The notes beneath the pieces were generated by a model. That model ran no database searches and was not told the DNA's origin. It saw only the letters and a list, made by a program, of their open reading frames with translations. A stretch of DNA of 64,000 nt from Rivibacter subsaxonicus (GTDB taxonomy: Bacteria > Pseudomonadota > Gammaproteobacteria > Burkholderiales > Burkholderiaceae_C): contig NZ_SHKP01000007.1 in the NCBI RefSeq assembly GCF_004217215.1, positions 1 to 64,000 of the forward strand, in the 5' to 3' direction. Within the stretch, counting starts at the first letter, position 1; each line of letters begins with the position of its first letter. The position numbers were made by a program, and so were the translations under genes. Of this stretch, positions 16,512 to 25,068 are shown one piece after another.

Positions 16512-17429
16512 GTGGAAACCAAGTGGCTGGAAGACTTCGTGAGCCTGGCCGAGACGCGCAGCTTCTCGCGCTCGGCCCAATTGCGCCACGTGACGCAGCC
16601 GGCCTTCTCGCGTCGCATCCAGGCGCTCGAGGCCTGGGCCGGCACCGACCTGGTCGACCGCTCTTCGTACCCGACCCGGCTCACGCCGGCCGGCGAGACG
16701 CTGCACGCGCAGGCGCTCGAGGTGCTCGGCGGGCTGCAGGTGGCGCGCAACCTGATGCGCGGCCACCGGGCGGTGGGGCAGGACATGATCGAGTTCGCGG
16801 TGCCGCACAACTTGGCGTTCGCCTTCTTTCCGCATTGGGTGACCAGCCTCAAGCGCAGCTTCGGCCCGGTCAAGAGCCGGCTGATCGCGCTCAACGTGCA
16901 TGACGCGGTGCTGCGGCTGGCCGAGGGCGGCTGCGACCTGCTGATCTCCTACCACCACCCGGCGCAGCCGCTGCAGCTGTCGAGCGACCGCTACGAATGG
17001 CTCAGCCTGGGCGAGGAGCGCATCGCCGCCTACGCCAAGGCAGGGCCGGACGGCGAGCCGCTGTTCCGGCTGCCGGGGCGCAGCTCCGAGCGTCTGCCCT
17101 TCCTCGGCTACGCCGCCGGTGCCTACCTCGGCCAGATGGTCGACCTGATCATCAAGCAGGCCGACACGCCGCTGCAGCTCGACCCGATCTACGAGACCGA
17201 CATGGCCGAGGGCCTGAAGGCGATGGCGCTCGAGGGCCATGGCCTGGCCTTCCTGCCGGCCAGTGCGGTGCGCAAGGAACTCAAGGCGCGCCAGCTGGTG
17301 CCGGCCGCGCCCTCGGGCGGGCTGGAGCTCACCATCGAGGTGCGGATCTACCGCGAGCGCACGGAATTTGCTCGTCATGCAAAGCCGGGCGCGCTGGCGC
17401 TCTGGGACCACCTGCGCGGGCCTGGCTGA
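16512..17429 (+). CDS. LysR-family transcriptional regulator, HypT/YjiE-like
   Basis: 305 residues from GTG 16512 (METKWLEDF...). The N-terminal winged helix-turn-helix is clear: ETRSFSRSAQLRHVTQPAFSRRIQALE. The effector domain follows from about residue 90. The opening ETKWL and the recognition region resemble the HypT (YjiE) subgroup, whose E. coli member is activated by hypochlorite through methionine oxidation. The C-terminal domain fits that subgroup less precisely. It precedes the glutamate-type ABC transporter on the same strand with a 113-bp gap, so it may regulate that transporter, but neighbourhood alone does not prove it. Confidence 0.85.
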   Translation: METKWLEDFVSLAETRSFSRSAQLRHVTQPAFSRRIQALEAWAGTDLVDRSSYPTRLTPAGETLHAQALEVLGGLQVARNLMRGHRAVGQDMIEFAVPHNLAFAFFPHWVTSLKRSFGPVKSRLIALNVHDAVLRLAEGGCDLLISYHHPAQPLQLSSDRYEWLSLGEERIAAYAKAGPDGEPLFRLPGRSSERLPFLGYAAGAYLGQMVDLIIKQADTPLQLDPIYETDMAEGLKAMALEGHGLAFLPASAVRKELKARQLVPAAPSGGLELTIEVRIYRERTEFARHAKPGALALWDHLRGPG

Positions 17430-17542
17430 AGCGGTGCCGGCGCCCGGTCCGCAGCCGCCGATCTGCGTGTTTCCCGGCATCGTCAGTGGCAGTCTGTCAG
17501 GTACATTGCGCCGATCGAACTCGAACCCTTGAAGGAGTTTCC

Positions 17543-18460
17543 ATGTCCTTGCCGATGATGAAGAAATCGATCCTCGTGCTGGCCGCCACGCTGGTGGCTG
17601 CCGGTGCCGCCCAGGCCCAGGCCTCCGACACGCTGGCCAAGATCAAGTCCAGCGGCAAGGTGACGATGGGCGTGCGCGAGTCGTCCTCGCCGCTGTCGTA
17701 CACGCTCGGCGGCGGCAAGTTCGCCGGCTACCACATCGACGTCTGCGAGCATGTGCTCGGCGACGTGCGCAAGGCGCTCGGCCTGTCGGGCCTGACCATC
17801 GAGTACACGCCGGTGACCTCGCAGAACCGCATCCCGCTGGTGCAGAACGGCACCGTCGACCTCGAGTGCGGCTCGACCACCAACAATACCGCGCGCCAGC
17901 AGCAGGTCGCCTTCGGCCTGACGACCTACGTGACCGAGGTGCGCACCGCGGTCAACGCCAAGTCGGGCATCAACTCGATCAACCAGCTCAACGGCAAGAC
18001 GCTGGTCACCACCACCGGCACGACCTCGGTGCAGACGCTGCGCAAGCACGAGCGCGCCACCGGCATCAACTTCAACGAGGTGTTCGGCAAGGACCACGCC
18101 GACAGCTTCCTGATCCTCGAGTCGGGCCGCGCCGATGCCTTCGTGATGGACGACAACATCCTGGCCGGCAACATCGCCAACGCCAAGACCCCGGCAGACT
18201 TCAAGATCGTCGGCGAGGTGCTGGCGGTGGAGCCGATCGCGGTGATGTTCCGCAAGGACGATCCGGCCTTCAAGAAGGCGGTCGACGACTCGATCCGCAA
18301 GCTGATCACCAGCGGCGAGATCCAGAAGATGTACGCCAAGTGGTTCCAGTCGCCGATCCCGCCGCGCAACATCAACGTCAACCTGCCGGCCGGCGAGAAC
18401 ACCAAGGCGGCCTGGGCCAACCCGAACGACAACCCGGCCGAGGCCTGGGTCAAGAAGTGA
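17543..18460 (+). CDS. gltI: Glutamate/aspartate-type ABC transporter binding protein
   Basis: 305 residues from ATG 17543, preceded by GAAGGAG. Signal peptide at residues 1-27 (MMKKSILVLAATLVAAGAAQAQ). The mature protein is a family 3 periplasmic solute-binding protein: TLAKIKSSGKVTMGVRESS, the Asp-containing FAGYHIDVCEHV, then VDLECGSTTNN for the carboxylate-binding loop, and DDNILAGNIANAK. The resemblance to GltI/YbeJ indicates an acidic amino-acid substrate. It is the first gene of gltIJKL and is followed by a hairpin terminator, so it should be made in excess over the membrane subunits. Confidence 0.94.
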   Translation: MSLPMMKKSILVLAATLVAAGAAQAQASDTLAKIKSSGKVTMGVRESSSPLSYTLGGGKFAGYHIDVCEHVLGDVRKALGLSGLTIEYTPVTSQNRIPLVQNGTVDLECGSTTNNTARQQQVAFGLTTYVTEVRTAVNAKSGINSINQLNGKTLVTTTGTTSVQTLRKHERATGINFNEVFGKDHADSFLILESGRADAFVMDDNILAGNIANAKTPADFKIVGEVLAVEPIAVMFRKDDPAFKKAVDDSIRKLITSGEIQKMYAKWFQSPIPPRNINVNLPAGENTKAAWANPNDNPAEAWVKK

Positions 18461-18483
18461 CGGCAATGGCCTGAAGCCTTGCA

Positions 18484-18514
18484 GCCCACCCGCGCGCGGG
18501 TGGGCTTTTCGTTT
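18484..18514 (+). terminator. Intra-operon terminator after gltI
   Basis: GCCCACCCG (18484-18492) pairs with CGGGTGGGC (18497-18505) around a CGCG loop and is followed by TTTTCGTTT. This is a textbook Rho-independent structure located inside the operon, between the binding-protein gene and gltJ. Partial read-through would give a high binding-protein to permease ratio. Confidence 0.85.
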
Positions 18515-18561
18515 GAGACGAGGCACGGCCCGGCCGGCCCCGACACCCACCAGAGACCGCC

Positions 18562-19308
18562 ATGGCATACCAATGGGACTGGCAGGTGTTCTGCAAGGAC
18601 ACCATCGACGGCGAGATCGTCCGCGGCTGCTTCGGCGGCGCTGACGCCCGCACCTATCTCGACTGGATGCTCTCGGCCTGGGGCTGGACGCTCTCGGTCG
18701 CGGCCTGCGCCTGGGTCGTTGCGCTGCTGCTGGGTTCGTTGATGGGCACCTTGCGTACTGTGCCGAGCAAGCCGCTGCAGTGGCTCGGCAATGCCTGGGT
18801 CGAGTTGTTCCGCAACATCCCGCTGCTGGTGCAGCTGTTCCTCTGGTACCACGTGATCCCGGCGCTGCTGCCGGTGATGAAGGGCGTCTCGCCTTTCGTG
18901 CTGGTGGTCTTCGGGCTCGGTTTCTTCACCTCGGCGCGGGTCGCCGAGCAGGTGCGGGCCGGCATCCAGAGCCTGCCGCGCGGCCAGATGATGGCGGGCT
19001 CGGCGATGGGCCTGACGCTGCCGCAGACCTATCGCTTCGTGGTGCTGCCGATGGCCTTTCGCATCGTGCTGCCGCCGCTGACCAGCGAGGCGATGAACAT
19101 CATCAAGAACTCCTCGGTGGCCTTCGCGGTGAGCATCGCCGAGCTCACGCAGTTCGCGATGCAGGCGCAGGAGGAAACCTCGCGCGGCATCGAGGTCTAC
19201 CTCGGCGTCACCGCGCTCTACATCGTCTCGGCTCTCGCGGTGAATCGCGTAATGGCCTTCATCGAGAAGCGCGTGCGCGTCCCCGGCTACGTGGGGGGCG
19301 GCAAATGA
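18562..19308 (+). CDS. gltJ: Amino-acid ABC transporter permease GltJ
   Basis: 248 residues. HisM/GltJ-type permease with several membrane helices and the EAA coupling motif region EQVRAGIQSLPRGQMMAGSAMGLTLPQ. The N-terminus has the GltJ-specific periplasmic stretch with two cysteines (FCKDTIDGEIVRGCFGG). Forms the channel with GltK in the inner membrane. Its stop overlaps the gltK start in ATGA. Start ATG 18562 has a modest AGAGA upstream. Confidence 0.94.
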   Translation: MAYQWDWQVFCKDTIDGEIVRGCFGGADARTYLDWMLSAWGWTLSVAACAWVVALLLGSLMGTLRTVPSKPLQWLGNAWVELFRNIPLLVQLFLWYHVIPALLPVMKGVSPFVLVVFGLGFFTSARVAEQVRAGIQSLPRGQMMAGSAMGLTLPQTYRFVVLPMAFRIVLPPLTSEAMNIIKNSSVAFAVSIAELTQFAMQAQEETSRGIEVYLGVTALYIVSALAVNRVMAFIEKRVRVPGYVGGGK

Positions 19309-19973
19309 TGAATCTCGACTGGAGCTTCTACAACTGGACGCTGATCCAGGACTTCGTGCTGAAGGGCTTGGTCTTCAGCATCCAGCTCACCCTGGTGGCG
19401 ATGATCGGCGGCATCCTGCTCGGCACCGTTCTGGCGCTGATGCGGCTGTCGGGCAACAAGTTTCTCGAGGTGCCGGCCACGATCTACGTCAACGGCCTGC
19501 GCTCGATCCCGCTGGTGATGGTGATCCTGTGGTTCTACCTGCTGATCCCGACCATCATCGGCCGGCCGATCGGCAAGGAGATCTCGGCGATGATCACCTT
19601 CACGATCTTCGAGGCGGCGTACTACTCGGAGATCATGCGCGCCGGCATCCAGAGCATCCCGCGCGGCCAGGTCTTCGCGGGCCAGGCGGTGGGCCTGAGC
19701 TACGGCCAGAACATGCGCTACGTGGTGCTGCCGCAGGCCTTTCGCAACATGCTGCCGGTGCTGCTGACGCAGACCATCATCCTGTTCCAGGACACCTCGC
19801 TGGTCTATGCAATCGGCGCCTACGATCTGCTCAAGGGCTTCGAGGTCGCCGGCAAGAACAACGGCCGTCCGGTCGAGGCCTACCTGGCCGCCGCGGTCGT
19901 CTACTTCGTGATCTGCTTTGCGCTGTCGACACTGGTCAAGCGGCTGCAGAAGAAGATCGCCATCATCCGTTGA
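19305..19973 (+). CDS. gltK: Amino-acid ABC transporter permease GltK
   Basis: 222 residues from ATG 19305, overlapping gltJ by 4 bp; the next codon (19308) is also ATG. Membrane permease with the EAA motif region [27 protein letters not shown] that docks onto the ATPase. Conserved [20 protein letters not shown] matches the family. Partner of GltJ; translational coupling supports equimolar expression. Confidence 0.94.
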   Translation: MMNLDWSFYNWTLIQDFVLKGLVFSIQLTLVAMIGGILLGTVLALMRLSGNKFLEVPATIYVNGLRSIPLVMVILWFYLLIPTIIGRPIGKEISAMITFTIFEAAYYSEIMRAGIQSIPRGQVFAGQAVGLSYGQNMRYVVLPQAFRNMLPVLLTQTIILFQDTSLVYAIGAYDLLKGFEVAGKNNGRPVEAYLAAAVVYFVICFALSTLVKRLQKKIAIIR

Positions 19974-19986
19974 GGAGCCTCGCAAC

Positions 19987-20730
19987 ATGTCAGCCATGAT
20001 CGAGATCAAGAACGTCAGCAAGTGGTACGGCAGCTTCCAGGTGCTGACCGATTGCACGACCAGCGTCAGCAAGGGCGACGTGGTGGTGGTCTGCGGGCCC
20101 TCGGGCTCCGGCAAGAGCACGCTGATCAAGACCGTCAACGCGCTCGAGCCCTTCCAGAAGGGCGACATCACCGTCAACGGCGTCAGCGTCGGCGACGCCA
20201 AGACCGACCTGCCCAAGCTGCGCTCCAAGGTCGGCATGGTGTTCCAGCACTTCGAGCTGTTCCCGCACCTGTCGGTGACCGAGAACCTGACGCTGGCCCA
20301 GATCAAGGTGCTCGGCCGCAGTACCGACGAGGCCAAGACGCGTGGCCTGAAGATGCTCGACCGGGTCGGCCTCAACGCCCACAAGGACAAGTTCCCCGGC
20401 CAGCTCTCCGGCGGCCAGCAGCAGCGGGTGGCGATCGCGCGCGCGCTCAGCATGGACCCGAACGTGATGCTGTTCGACGAGCCGACCTCGGCGCTCGACC
20501 CCGAGATGGTGGGCGAGGTGCTCGACGTCATGGTCCAGCTGGCCCACGAGGGCATGACGATGATGTGCGTGACCCACGAGATGGGTTTCGCCAAGAAGGT
20601 CAGCCATCGCGTGATCTTCATGGACCAGGGCAAGATCATCGAGGACTGCAAGAAGGAAGACTTCTTCGGCGACCCGGAGGCGCGCTCGCCGCGCGCCAAG
20701 GACTTCCTCTCGAAGATCCTCGCGCACTGA
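19987..20730 (+). CDS. gltL: Amino-acid ABC transporter ATP-binding protein GltL
   Basis: 247 residues from ATG 19987 with GAGGAG 9 nt upstream; an internal ATG at 19996 is possible. Walker [11 protein letters not shown]-loop [10 protein letters not shown], signature [13 protein letters not shown], Walker [15 protein letters not shown] and H-loop VTHEMGF are all intact. It is a cytoplasmic ATPase dimer powering GltJK. Length and motif spacing are typical of the polar amino-acid uptake group. Last gene of the transporter operon; the tandem 70-bp hairpin repeat lies just downstream. Confidence 0.96.
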   Translation: MSAMIEIKNVSKWYGSFQVLTDCTTSVSKGDVVVVCGPSGSGKSTLIKTVNALEPFQKGDITVNGVSVGDAKTDLPKLRSKVGMVFQHFELFPHLSVTENLTLAQIKVLGRSTDEAKTRGLKMLDRVGLNAHKDKFPGQLSGGQQQRVAIARALSMDPNVMLFDEPTSALDPEMVGEVLDVMVQLAHEGMTMMCVTHEMGFAKKVSHRVIFMDQGKIIEDCKKEDFFGDPEARSPRAKDFLSKILAH

Positions 20731-20740
20731 GTCCCGCGGC

Positions 20741-20880
20741 TCCAAGTCGCCCTGCGGCGACTTGGACGGGACGAAGGACGCGAGCTCTGCGAGCGGCATG
20801 AGCCCGCAGCTCCAGGGCCGATGGTTCGACCTTGGACGGCCCGAAGACCCGGAGCTCTGCGACCGGCATGAGCCTGCAAC
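20741..20880 (+). repeat. Tandem pair of 70-bp hairpin units
   Basis: Two units of exactly 70 bp stand head to tail (20741-20810 and 20811-20880). They share blocks such as CTTGGACGG, GAGCTCTGCGA and CGGCATGAGCC and diverge elsewhere. Each starts with a hairpin: unit 1 has the perfect pair CCAAGTCGCC/GGCGACTTGG around CTGC (20742-20765); unit 2 (20812-20835) keeps the fold with a G-T pair and one mismatch despite sequence change. They occupy most of the 245-bp gap between gltL and the next gene. They may act as a 3' transcript boundary or be a dispersed repeat family. Confidence 0.7.
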
Positions 20881-20975
20881 AGCAGGCAGCAATCGCGCAG
20901 ACGCTGCATTCCGTCACGGCCGGCCGCTGCGCCCGCCGCTAGCATCCGCGCTCCCTCAGTCCGGAGCCGTATTTC

Positions 20976-21707
20976 TTGAACCCCGTTTTCCGTCGCGGCG
21001 CCCTTGCCTCCGCGCTGGCGCTTGCTGCGCCGCTGGCCGTCCAGGCCGCCAATCTCAACTCGCTGCAACTGCTCGACCAGGGCGAGTTCCACCGCCTCGC
21101 CGAAGACCTTGGCGCGGTCGCCTCCCACAAGCCGCTGTCGCCCTCCGATCCGCTGGGCTGGGTCGGCTTCGACCTCGGCGTTGCCGTCAGCGGCACCGAG
21201 CTGCAGAACCGCGATGTCTGGCGCAAGGCCAGCCTGGGCGCGAGCGTGCCGTCGACGCTGCCGGTGCCGAGCCTGCGCGCGATCAAGGGCCTGCCGTTCA
21301 GCATCGACGTTGGTGTTTCCTACAGCGGCCTGCCCGATGTCAGCGGCTCGCTGCTCGGTGCCGAGCTGCGCTGGGCCTTCATCGAGGGCGGCGTCGCGAC
21401 GCCCGCGGTGGCGCTGCGGCTGGCCGGCACGCGCAGCAACGGCATCGACCAGCTCGATTTCAGCAGCGCCTCGGTCGATGTCTCGATCTCCAAGGGCTTT
21501 GCCTTCGCCACGCCCTATGCCGGCATCGGCAGCGTGCGCAGCTCGGTCAAGCCCAGGGACCTGCCGACGCTGGCCAGCGAGACGATCACGCAGGCGAAAT
21601 TCTTTGCCGGCGTGAACTTCAACCTGCTGATCGGCGACATCCTGCTCGAGGCCGATCGCACCGGAGACGCGACCACCTTCTCGGCCAAGCTGGGCTATCG
21701 CTTCTAG
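20976..21707 (+). CDS. Small outer-membrane beta-barrel protein, hypothetical
   Basis: 243 residues from a TTG at 20976 with CGGAG 10 nt upstream. It is the only start that preserves the N-terminal signal peptide (FRRGALASALALAAPLAVQAAN). The mature part alternates hydrophobic and polar residues in short strands (SIDVGVSYSGLPDVSGSLLG, ELRWAFIEGG, VALRLAGTRS) and ends GYRF, the terminal aromatic recognised by the BAM machinery. Probably an 8- to 12-strand barrel. I do not recognise a named family. It lies 27 bp upstream of pyrC on the same strand, with no functional link apparent. Confidence 0.75.
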   Translation: MNPVFRRGALASALALAAPLAVQAANLNSLQLLDQGEFHRLAEDLGAVASHKPLSPSDPLGWVGFDLGVAVSGTELQNRDVWRKASLGASVPSTLPVPSLRAIKGLPFSIDVGVSYSGLPDVSGSLLGAELRWAFIEGGVATPAVALRLAGTRSNGIDQLDFSSASVDVSISKGFAFATPYAGIGSVRSSVKPRDLPTLASETITQAKFFAGVNFNLLIGDILLEADRTGDATTFSAKLGYRF

Positions 21708-21734
21708 GCGGGCCGCTGGCGGACAATCCGGGGC

Positions 21735-22784
21735 ATGAGCGCTCCGGATACCCTGACCATCACCCGCCCCGACGACTGGCACCTGCACCTGCGCGATGCC
21801 GACGCGCTGGCTGCGGTGCTGCCCGATACCGCGCGCCAGTTCGCGCGCGCGATCGTCATGCCGAACCTGCGCCCGCCGGTGACGACCACCGCGCAGGCGC
21901 TGGCCTATCGCGAGCGCATCCTGGCCGCACGGCCGCGCGATGGAGCGGGCAGCGACTTCGAGCCGCTGATGACGCTCTACCTGACCGACAACACGCCGCC
22001 CGACGAGATCCGCCGCGCACGCGAGGCTGGCATCGTCGCCCTCAAGCTCTACCCGGCCGGCGCCACCACCAACAGCGACGCCGGCGTCACCGATCTGCGC
22101 CAGTGCGCGAAGACGCTGGAAGCGATGCAGCGCGAGGGCATCCTGTTGCTCGCGCATGGCGAGGTGACCGACGGCGACATCGACATCTTCGACCGCGAGG
22201 CGGTGTTCATCGACCGCGTGCTGACGCCGCTGCAGCGCGACTTTCCCGCGCTCAAGGTCGTGCTCGAGCACATCACGACGAAGGAGGCGGCGCAGTACGT
22301 GGCGGGGGCCAGCGCGCAGACCGCGGCCACCATCACCGCCCACCACCTGCTCTACAACCGCAACGCCATCTTCACCGGCGGCCTGCGCCCGCACTTCTAC
22401 TGCCTGCCGGTGCTCAAGCGCGAGCAGCACCGCATCGCGCTGGTCGAGGCCGCGACCTCGGGCAGCCACAAGTTCTTCCTCGGCACCGACAGCGCGCCGC
22501 ACGCGACAAACATGAAGGAGCAGTCGGTCTGCGCGGCCGGCTGCTACACCGCGCTGTCGGCGCTCGAGCTCTACGCAGAGGCCTTTGAGGCGGCTGGCGC
22601 GCTCGACAAGTTCGAGGCCTTCGCCAGCTTCAACGGCGCCGACTTCTACGGCCTGCCGCGCAACAGCGGCACGGTGACACTCAAGCGCGAAAGCTGGGCG
22701 CTGCCCGAGGTGCTGCCCTTTGGCGCGACCGGCCTGAAGCCGCTGCGGGGTGGGCAGGAGCTCGGCTGGAAGTTGGCGGCCTGA
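21735..22784 (+). CDS. pyrC: Dihydroorotase, class II
   Basis: 349 residues. Zinc ligands His16 and His18 sit in the signature DDWHLHLRD. The carboxylated lysine bridging the metals is Lys104 in [13 protein letters not shown]. Further metal histidines lie in LLLAHGEV and KVVLEHITT; substrate and catalytic residues lie in the FLGTDSAPH loop. Catalyses reversible cyclisation of N-carbamoyl-aspartate to dihydroorotate in pyrimidine synthesis. Length and motifs match the E. coli PyrC type. Confidence 0.97.
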   Translation: MSAPDTLTITRPDDWHLHLRDADALAAVLPDTARQFARAIVMPNLRPPVTTTAQALAYRERILAARPRDGAGSDFEPLMTLYLTDNTPPDEIRRAREAGIVALKLYPAGATTNSDAGVTDLRQCAKTLEAMQREGILLLAHGEVTDGDIDIFDREAVFIDRVLTPLQRDFPALKVVLEHITTKEAAQYVAGASAQTAATITAHHLLYNRNAIFTGGLRPHFYCLPVLKREQHRIALVEAATSGSHKFFLGTDSAPHATNMKEQSVCAAGCYTALSALELYAEAFEAAGALDKFEAFASFNGADFYGLPRNSGTVTLKRESWALPEVLPFGATGLKPLRGGQELGWKLAA

Positions 22785-22810
22785 GCTTCTTCCATCGAGA
22801 GCCGCTCACC

Positions 22811-23614
22811 ATGATTCGCACCGCGCTGCTGATCGACGCCGACAACGTCAAGGTCGAACTGGTCGCCGAGGTTCTGGCGATCCTCGGCCGCGAGCCGCGC
22901 CTGCTGCAGCATCGCCGCGCCTACGGCAGCGTGCAGAAGGCGGTGGAGTTTGCCGAGCTGGCGCGCGACCACGCGATCCGTTTCCTGCCGAGCACCTTTG
23001 CCGGGCCCAACTCGACCGATCTTGCGCTGGCGATCGACGCCGTCGAACTGCTGCTGCGCCAGCCGATGGACGAGGTGGTGCTGGTGTCCTCCGACACCGA
23101 CTTCGCGCCGCTGGTGGTGCGGCTGCGCGAACTCGGCGCGCGCGTGATCGGCTTTGGCCAGCAAGGCAAGTCGGCCAGCGACGTCGGACGCGACTACCTG
23201 CGCGTCTACGACGAGTTCACGGTGCTCGGTGCCGTCGCCAAGCCGCGCGAGCCGGTCAAGGCGCGTCGCCGCGAGCCGGCTGCGGCGCCCGCCGAGCCGG
23301 TGGCTCCGATGCCGGTGGCCGCCCCGGCTCGCAAGCCGACCGCGAAGGCAGCCGCCAAGCGCAGCGCCAGGCTCAAGGCCCCACCGCCAAAGCCGCCGTT
23401 GCCCGAGGCCGTGCAACAGGTGCTCGATGCCTGCCCCGAACTGCGCGGCGGCGCTCCGGTGCGCCTGAACGGCGTCGCCAAGGCGCTGCACGATCTCGGC
23501 GTGCTCAAGAAGAACGCCAAGACCACGGCGCTGTTCAAGAAGCAGGGCGCGCACTTCGAGTTGCTGCCCGACAGCGACAAGCCCGAGAGCGTGCGCTTCC
23601 TCGGCAGTGCCTGA
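22811..23614 (+). CDS. NYN (PIN-like) domain protein with C-terminal OST-HTH-like module
   Basis: 267 residues. The NYN/LabA-type nuclease fold covers residues 1-145: Asp9 and Asp11 in LLIDADNVK, the central Asp in GPNSTDLALAID, and the VLVSSDTDFAPLV motif together form the acidic metal site. A Lys/Ala/Pro-rich linker (about 145-200) leads to a roughly 65-residue C-terminal domain (VQQVLDACPELRG ... KTTALFKKQGAHFELLPD), which resembles an OST-HTH/LOTUS module. Such combinations are predicted RNA-processing enzymes. Starts 27 bp after pyrC. RNA target unknown; the C-terminal call is less sure than the NYN call. Confidence 0.82.
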   Translation: MIRTALLIDADNVKVELVAEVLAILGREPRLLQHRRAYGSVQKAVEFAELARDHAIRFLPSTFAGPNSTDLALAIDAVELLLRQPMDEVVLVSSDTDFAPLVVRLRELGARVIGFGQQGKSASDVGRDYLRVYDEFTVLGAVAKPREPVKARRREPAAAPAEPVAPMPVAAPARKPTAKAAAKRSARLKAPPPKPPLPEAVQQVLDACPELRGGAPVRLNGVAKALHDLGVLKKNAKTTALFKKQGAHFELLPDSDKPESVRFLGSA

Positions 23615-23617
23615 ACC

Positions 23618-24535
23618 TCACTCCACCGGCAGAAAGCCCTCGATCGAGAGGTAGCGCTCGCCGGTGTCGTAGTTGAAGCCGAGCACGCGGGCACCGGCGG
23701 GGAGTTCAGGCAGCTTCTGCGCGATCGCCGCCAGCGTCGCGCCGCTGGAGATGCCGATCAGCAGGCCTTCCTCGCGCGCGCAGCGGCGCGCCATCTCGCG
23801 GGCGGCCTCGGCCTCCACCGTGATCACGCCGTCGAGCACGCTCACGTCGAGGTTGTTCGGAATGAAGCCGGCGCCGATGCCCTGGATCGGGTGCGGCGAG
23901 GGTGCGCCGCCGCTGATCACCGGGCTCGCACTCGGCTCGACCGCGAAGACCTTGAGATTCGGCCATGTGGCCTTGAGCACCCGCGCGCAGCCGGTGATGT
24001 GGCCGCCGGTGCCGACGCCGGTGATCAGCACGTCCAGCCCCTCGGGAAAGTCGGCGGCGATCTCGCGCGCGGTGGTCCGCACATGGACCTCGACATTGGC
24101 CGGGTTGTCGAACTGCTGCGGCATCCAGCTGCCGGGCGTTGCGGCGATCAGTTCCTCGGCCTTGGCGATCGACCCCTTCATGCCCTTCTCGCGCGGCGTC
24201 AGCACGAAGCTGGCGCCGTAGGCCAGCATCAGCCGGCGGCGCTCGACGCTCATGCTGTCGGGCATCACCAGCACCAGCTTGTAGCCCTTGACCGCGGCCA
24301 CCATCGCCAGGCCGACGCCGGTGTTGCCGGAAGTCGGCTCGATGATCGTGCCGCCCGGCCTGAGCCGGCCGTCGCGCTCGGCCGCCTCGACCATCGACAG
24401 CGCGATGCGGTCCTTGATCGATCCGCCCGGGTTGGCGCGCTCGGACTTGATCCAGACCTCGCTGGCGCCGAACAGGCGGTTGACGCGGATGTGCGGCGTG
24501 TTGCCGATGGTGTCGAGAACGCTGAGGGCCTTCAT
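23618..24535 (-). CDS. cysK: Cysteine synthase (O-acetylserine sulfhydrylase)
   Basis: 305 residues. PLP-binding Lys41 lies in NPGGSIKDR, the substrate loop is [12 protein letters not shown], and the phosphate-binding loop is [10 protein letters not shown]. Segments [18 protein letters not shown] and [12 protein letters not shown] follow the CysK rather than the CysM pattern. Forms L-cysteine from O-acetylserine and sulfide in the cytoplasm. The gene is divergent from rnpB: its start codon is 31 bp from the RNase P RNA 5' end, so the two promoters overlap. Converges on the NYN gene with a 3-bp gap. Confidence 0.94.
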   Translation of the reverse strand: MKALSVLDTIGNTPHIRVNRLFGASEVWIKSERANPGGSIKDRIALSMVEAAERDGRLRPGGTIIEPTSGNTGVGLAMVAAVKGYKLVLVMPDSMSVERRRLMLAYGASFVLTPREKGMKGSIAKAEELIAATPGSWMPQQFDNPANVEVHVRTTAREIAADFPEGLDVLITGVGTGGHITGCARVLKATWPNLKVFAVEPSASPVISGGAPSPHPIQGIGAGFIPNNLDVSVLDGVITVEAEAAREMARRCAREEGLLIGISSGATLAAIAQKLPELPAGARVLGFNYDTGERYLSIEGFLPVE

Positions 24536-24555
24536 GGCGGGAGCTCTCCTGCGGG

Positions 24556-24561
24556 GATAAT
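24556..24561 (+). promoter_or_regulatory. -10 element of the rnpB promoter
   Basis: GATAAT at 24556-24561 matches the sigma-70 -10 consensus at five of six positions and stands 6 nt before the predicted RNA 5' end. No good -35 hexamer is seen at 16-18 bp upstream, where the cysK start codon lies. Confidence 0.6.
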
Positions 24562-24566
24562 CGAGT

Positions 24567-25020
24567 TGTGAAGCGAGCCAGACCGCCGCTGGTGCAATCG
24601 CCGAAAGGCCGCACTGGAGGAAGGTCCGGACTGCAAAGAGCAGCGTAGCAGCTAACGGCTGTCCACCGCGAGGTGAGGATCAGAGCAACAGAGACGAGTC
24701 GGTCGTCCGGCACTGGAAGCGCGGCGCAAGCCGGGCTTTCAAGGTTCCTTCGAAAGAGGGCAGACCCTTCGGGGTTGGGGGCGGGCAGGGCGCAAGCCCT
24801 GCGGGACCCGGGGCGCAGCCTCGGGGGCCGGGTGAAACGGGCAATCTCTACGCGCAGCAACACCAAATAGGCCAGCATCGAGGCGGCTCGCGGAGCTGGC
24901 GGGTAGGTGGCATCGAGCCGTTCCCGCGAGGGGCGGCCCAGAGGAATGGCGGTCACGCTCGCGCCGGCGCAAGTCGGCGCGAACGCACAGAATCCGGCCT
25001 ATCGGTTCGCTTCACACTTT
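24567..25020 (+). ncRNA. rnpB: RNase P RNA (bacterial type A)
   Basis: About 450 nt. Terminal helix P1 pairs TGTGAAGCGA (24567-24576) with TCGCTTCACA (25007-25016), directly followed by a T-tract that acts as terminator. Conserved core elements are GAGGAAGGTCCGGAC for the P4 5' strand, CAACAGAGACGAG, GGGTGAAACGG, CCAAATAGGCC, the GCGGGTAGG region, CCCAGAGGAATGG and the 3' ACAGAATCCGGCCTATCGG. It is the catalytic RNA that removes 5' leaders of tRNA precursors. It is longer than the E. coli RNA (377 nt), with an expanded GC-rich arm around 24770-24835. P4 has a compensated change (see findings). Confidence 0.97.
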
Positions 25021-25068
25021 TTCTTTCCTGTCCCGCGTGTCACGCGCGGGCGACCTGACACCCTGTTG

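Noticed and set aside
19287-22502. Antisense open frame of over 1000 codons opposite gltK, gltL and pyrC
   Set aside because: The high third-position GC of the real genes removes stops on the other strand. Its product is Arg/Ala/His-rich without motifs, while the sense genes have complete motifs. The same applies to other long antisense frames, for example under the first two genes and opposite 30433-34566.
24907-25068. Longer N-terminus for the MFS transporter
   Set aside because: The frame is open but runs through the 3' part of rnpB, whose structure is clear; the membrane protein starts naturally at 25069.
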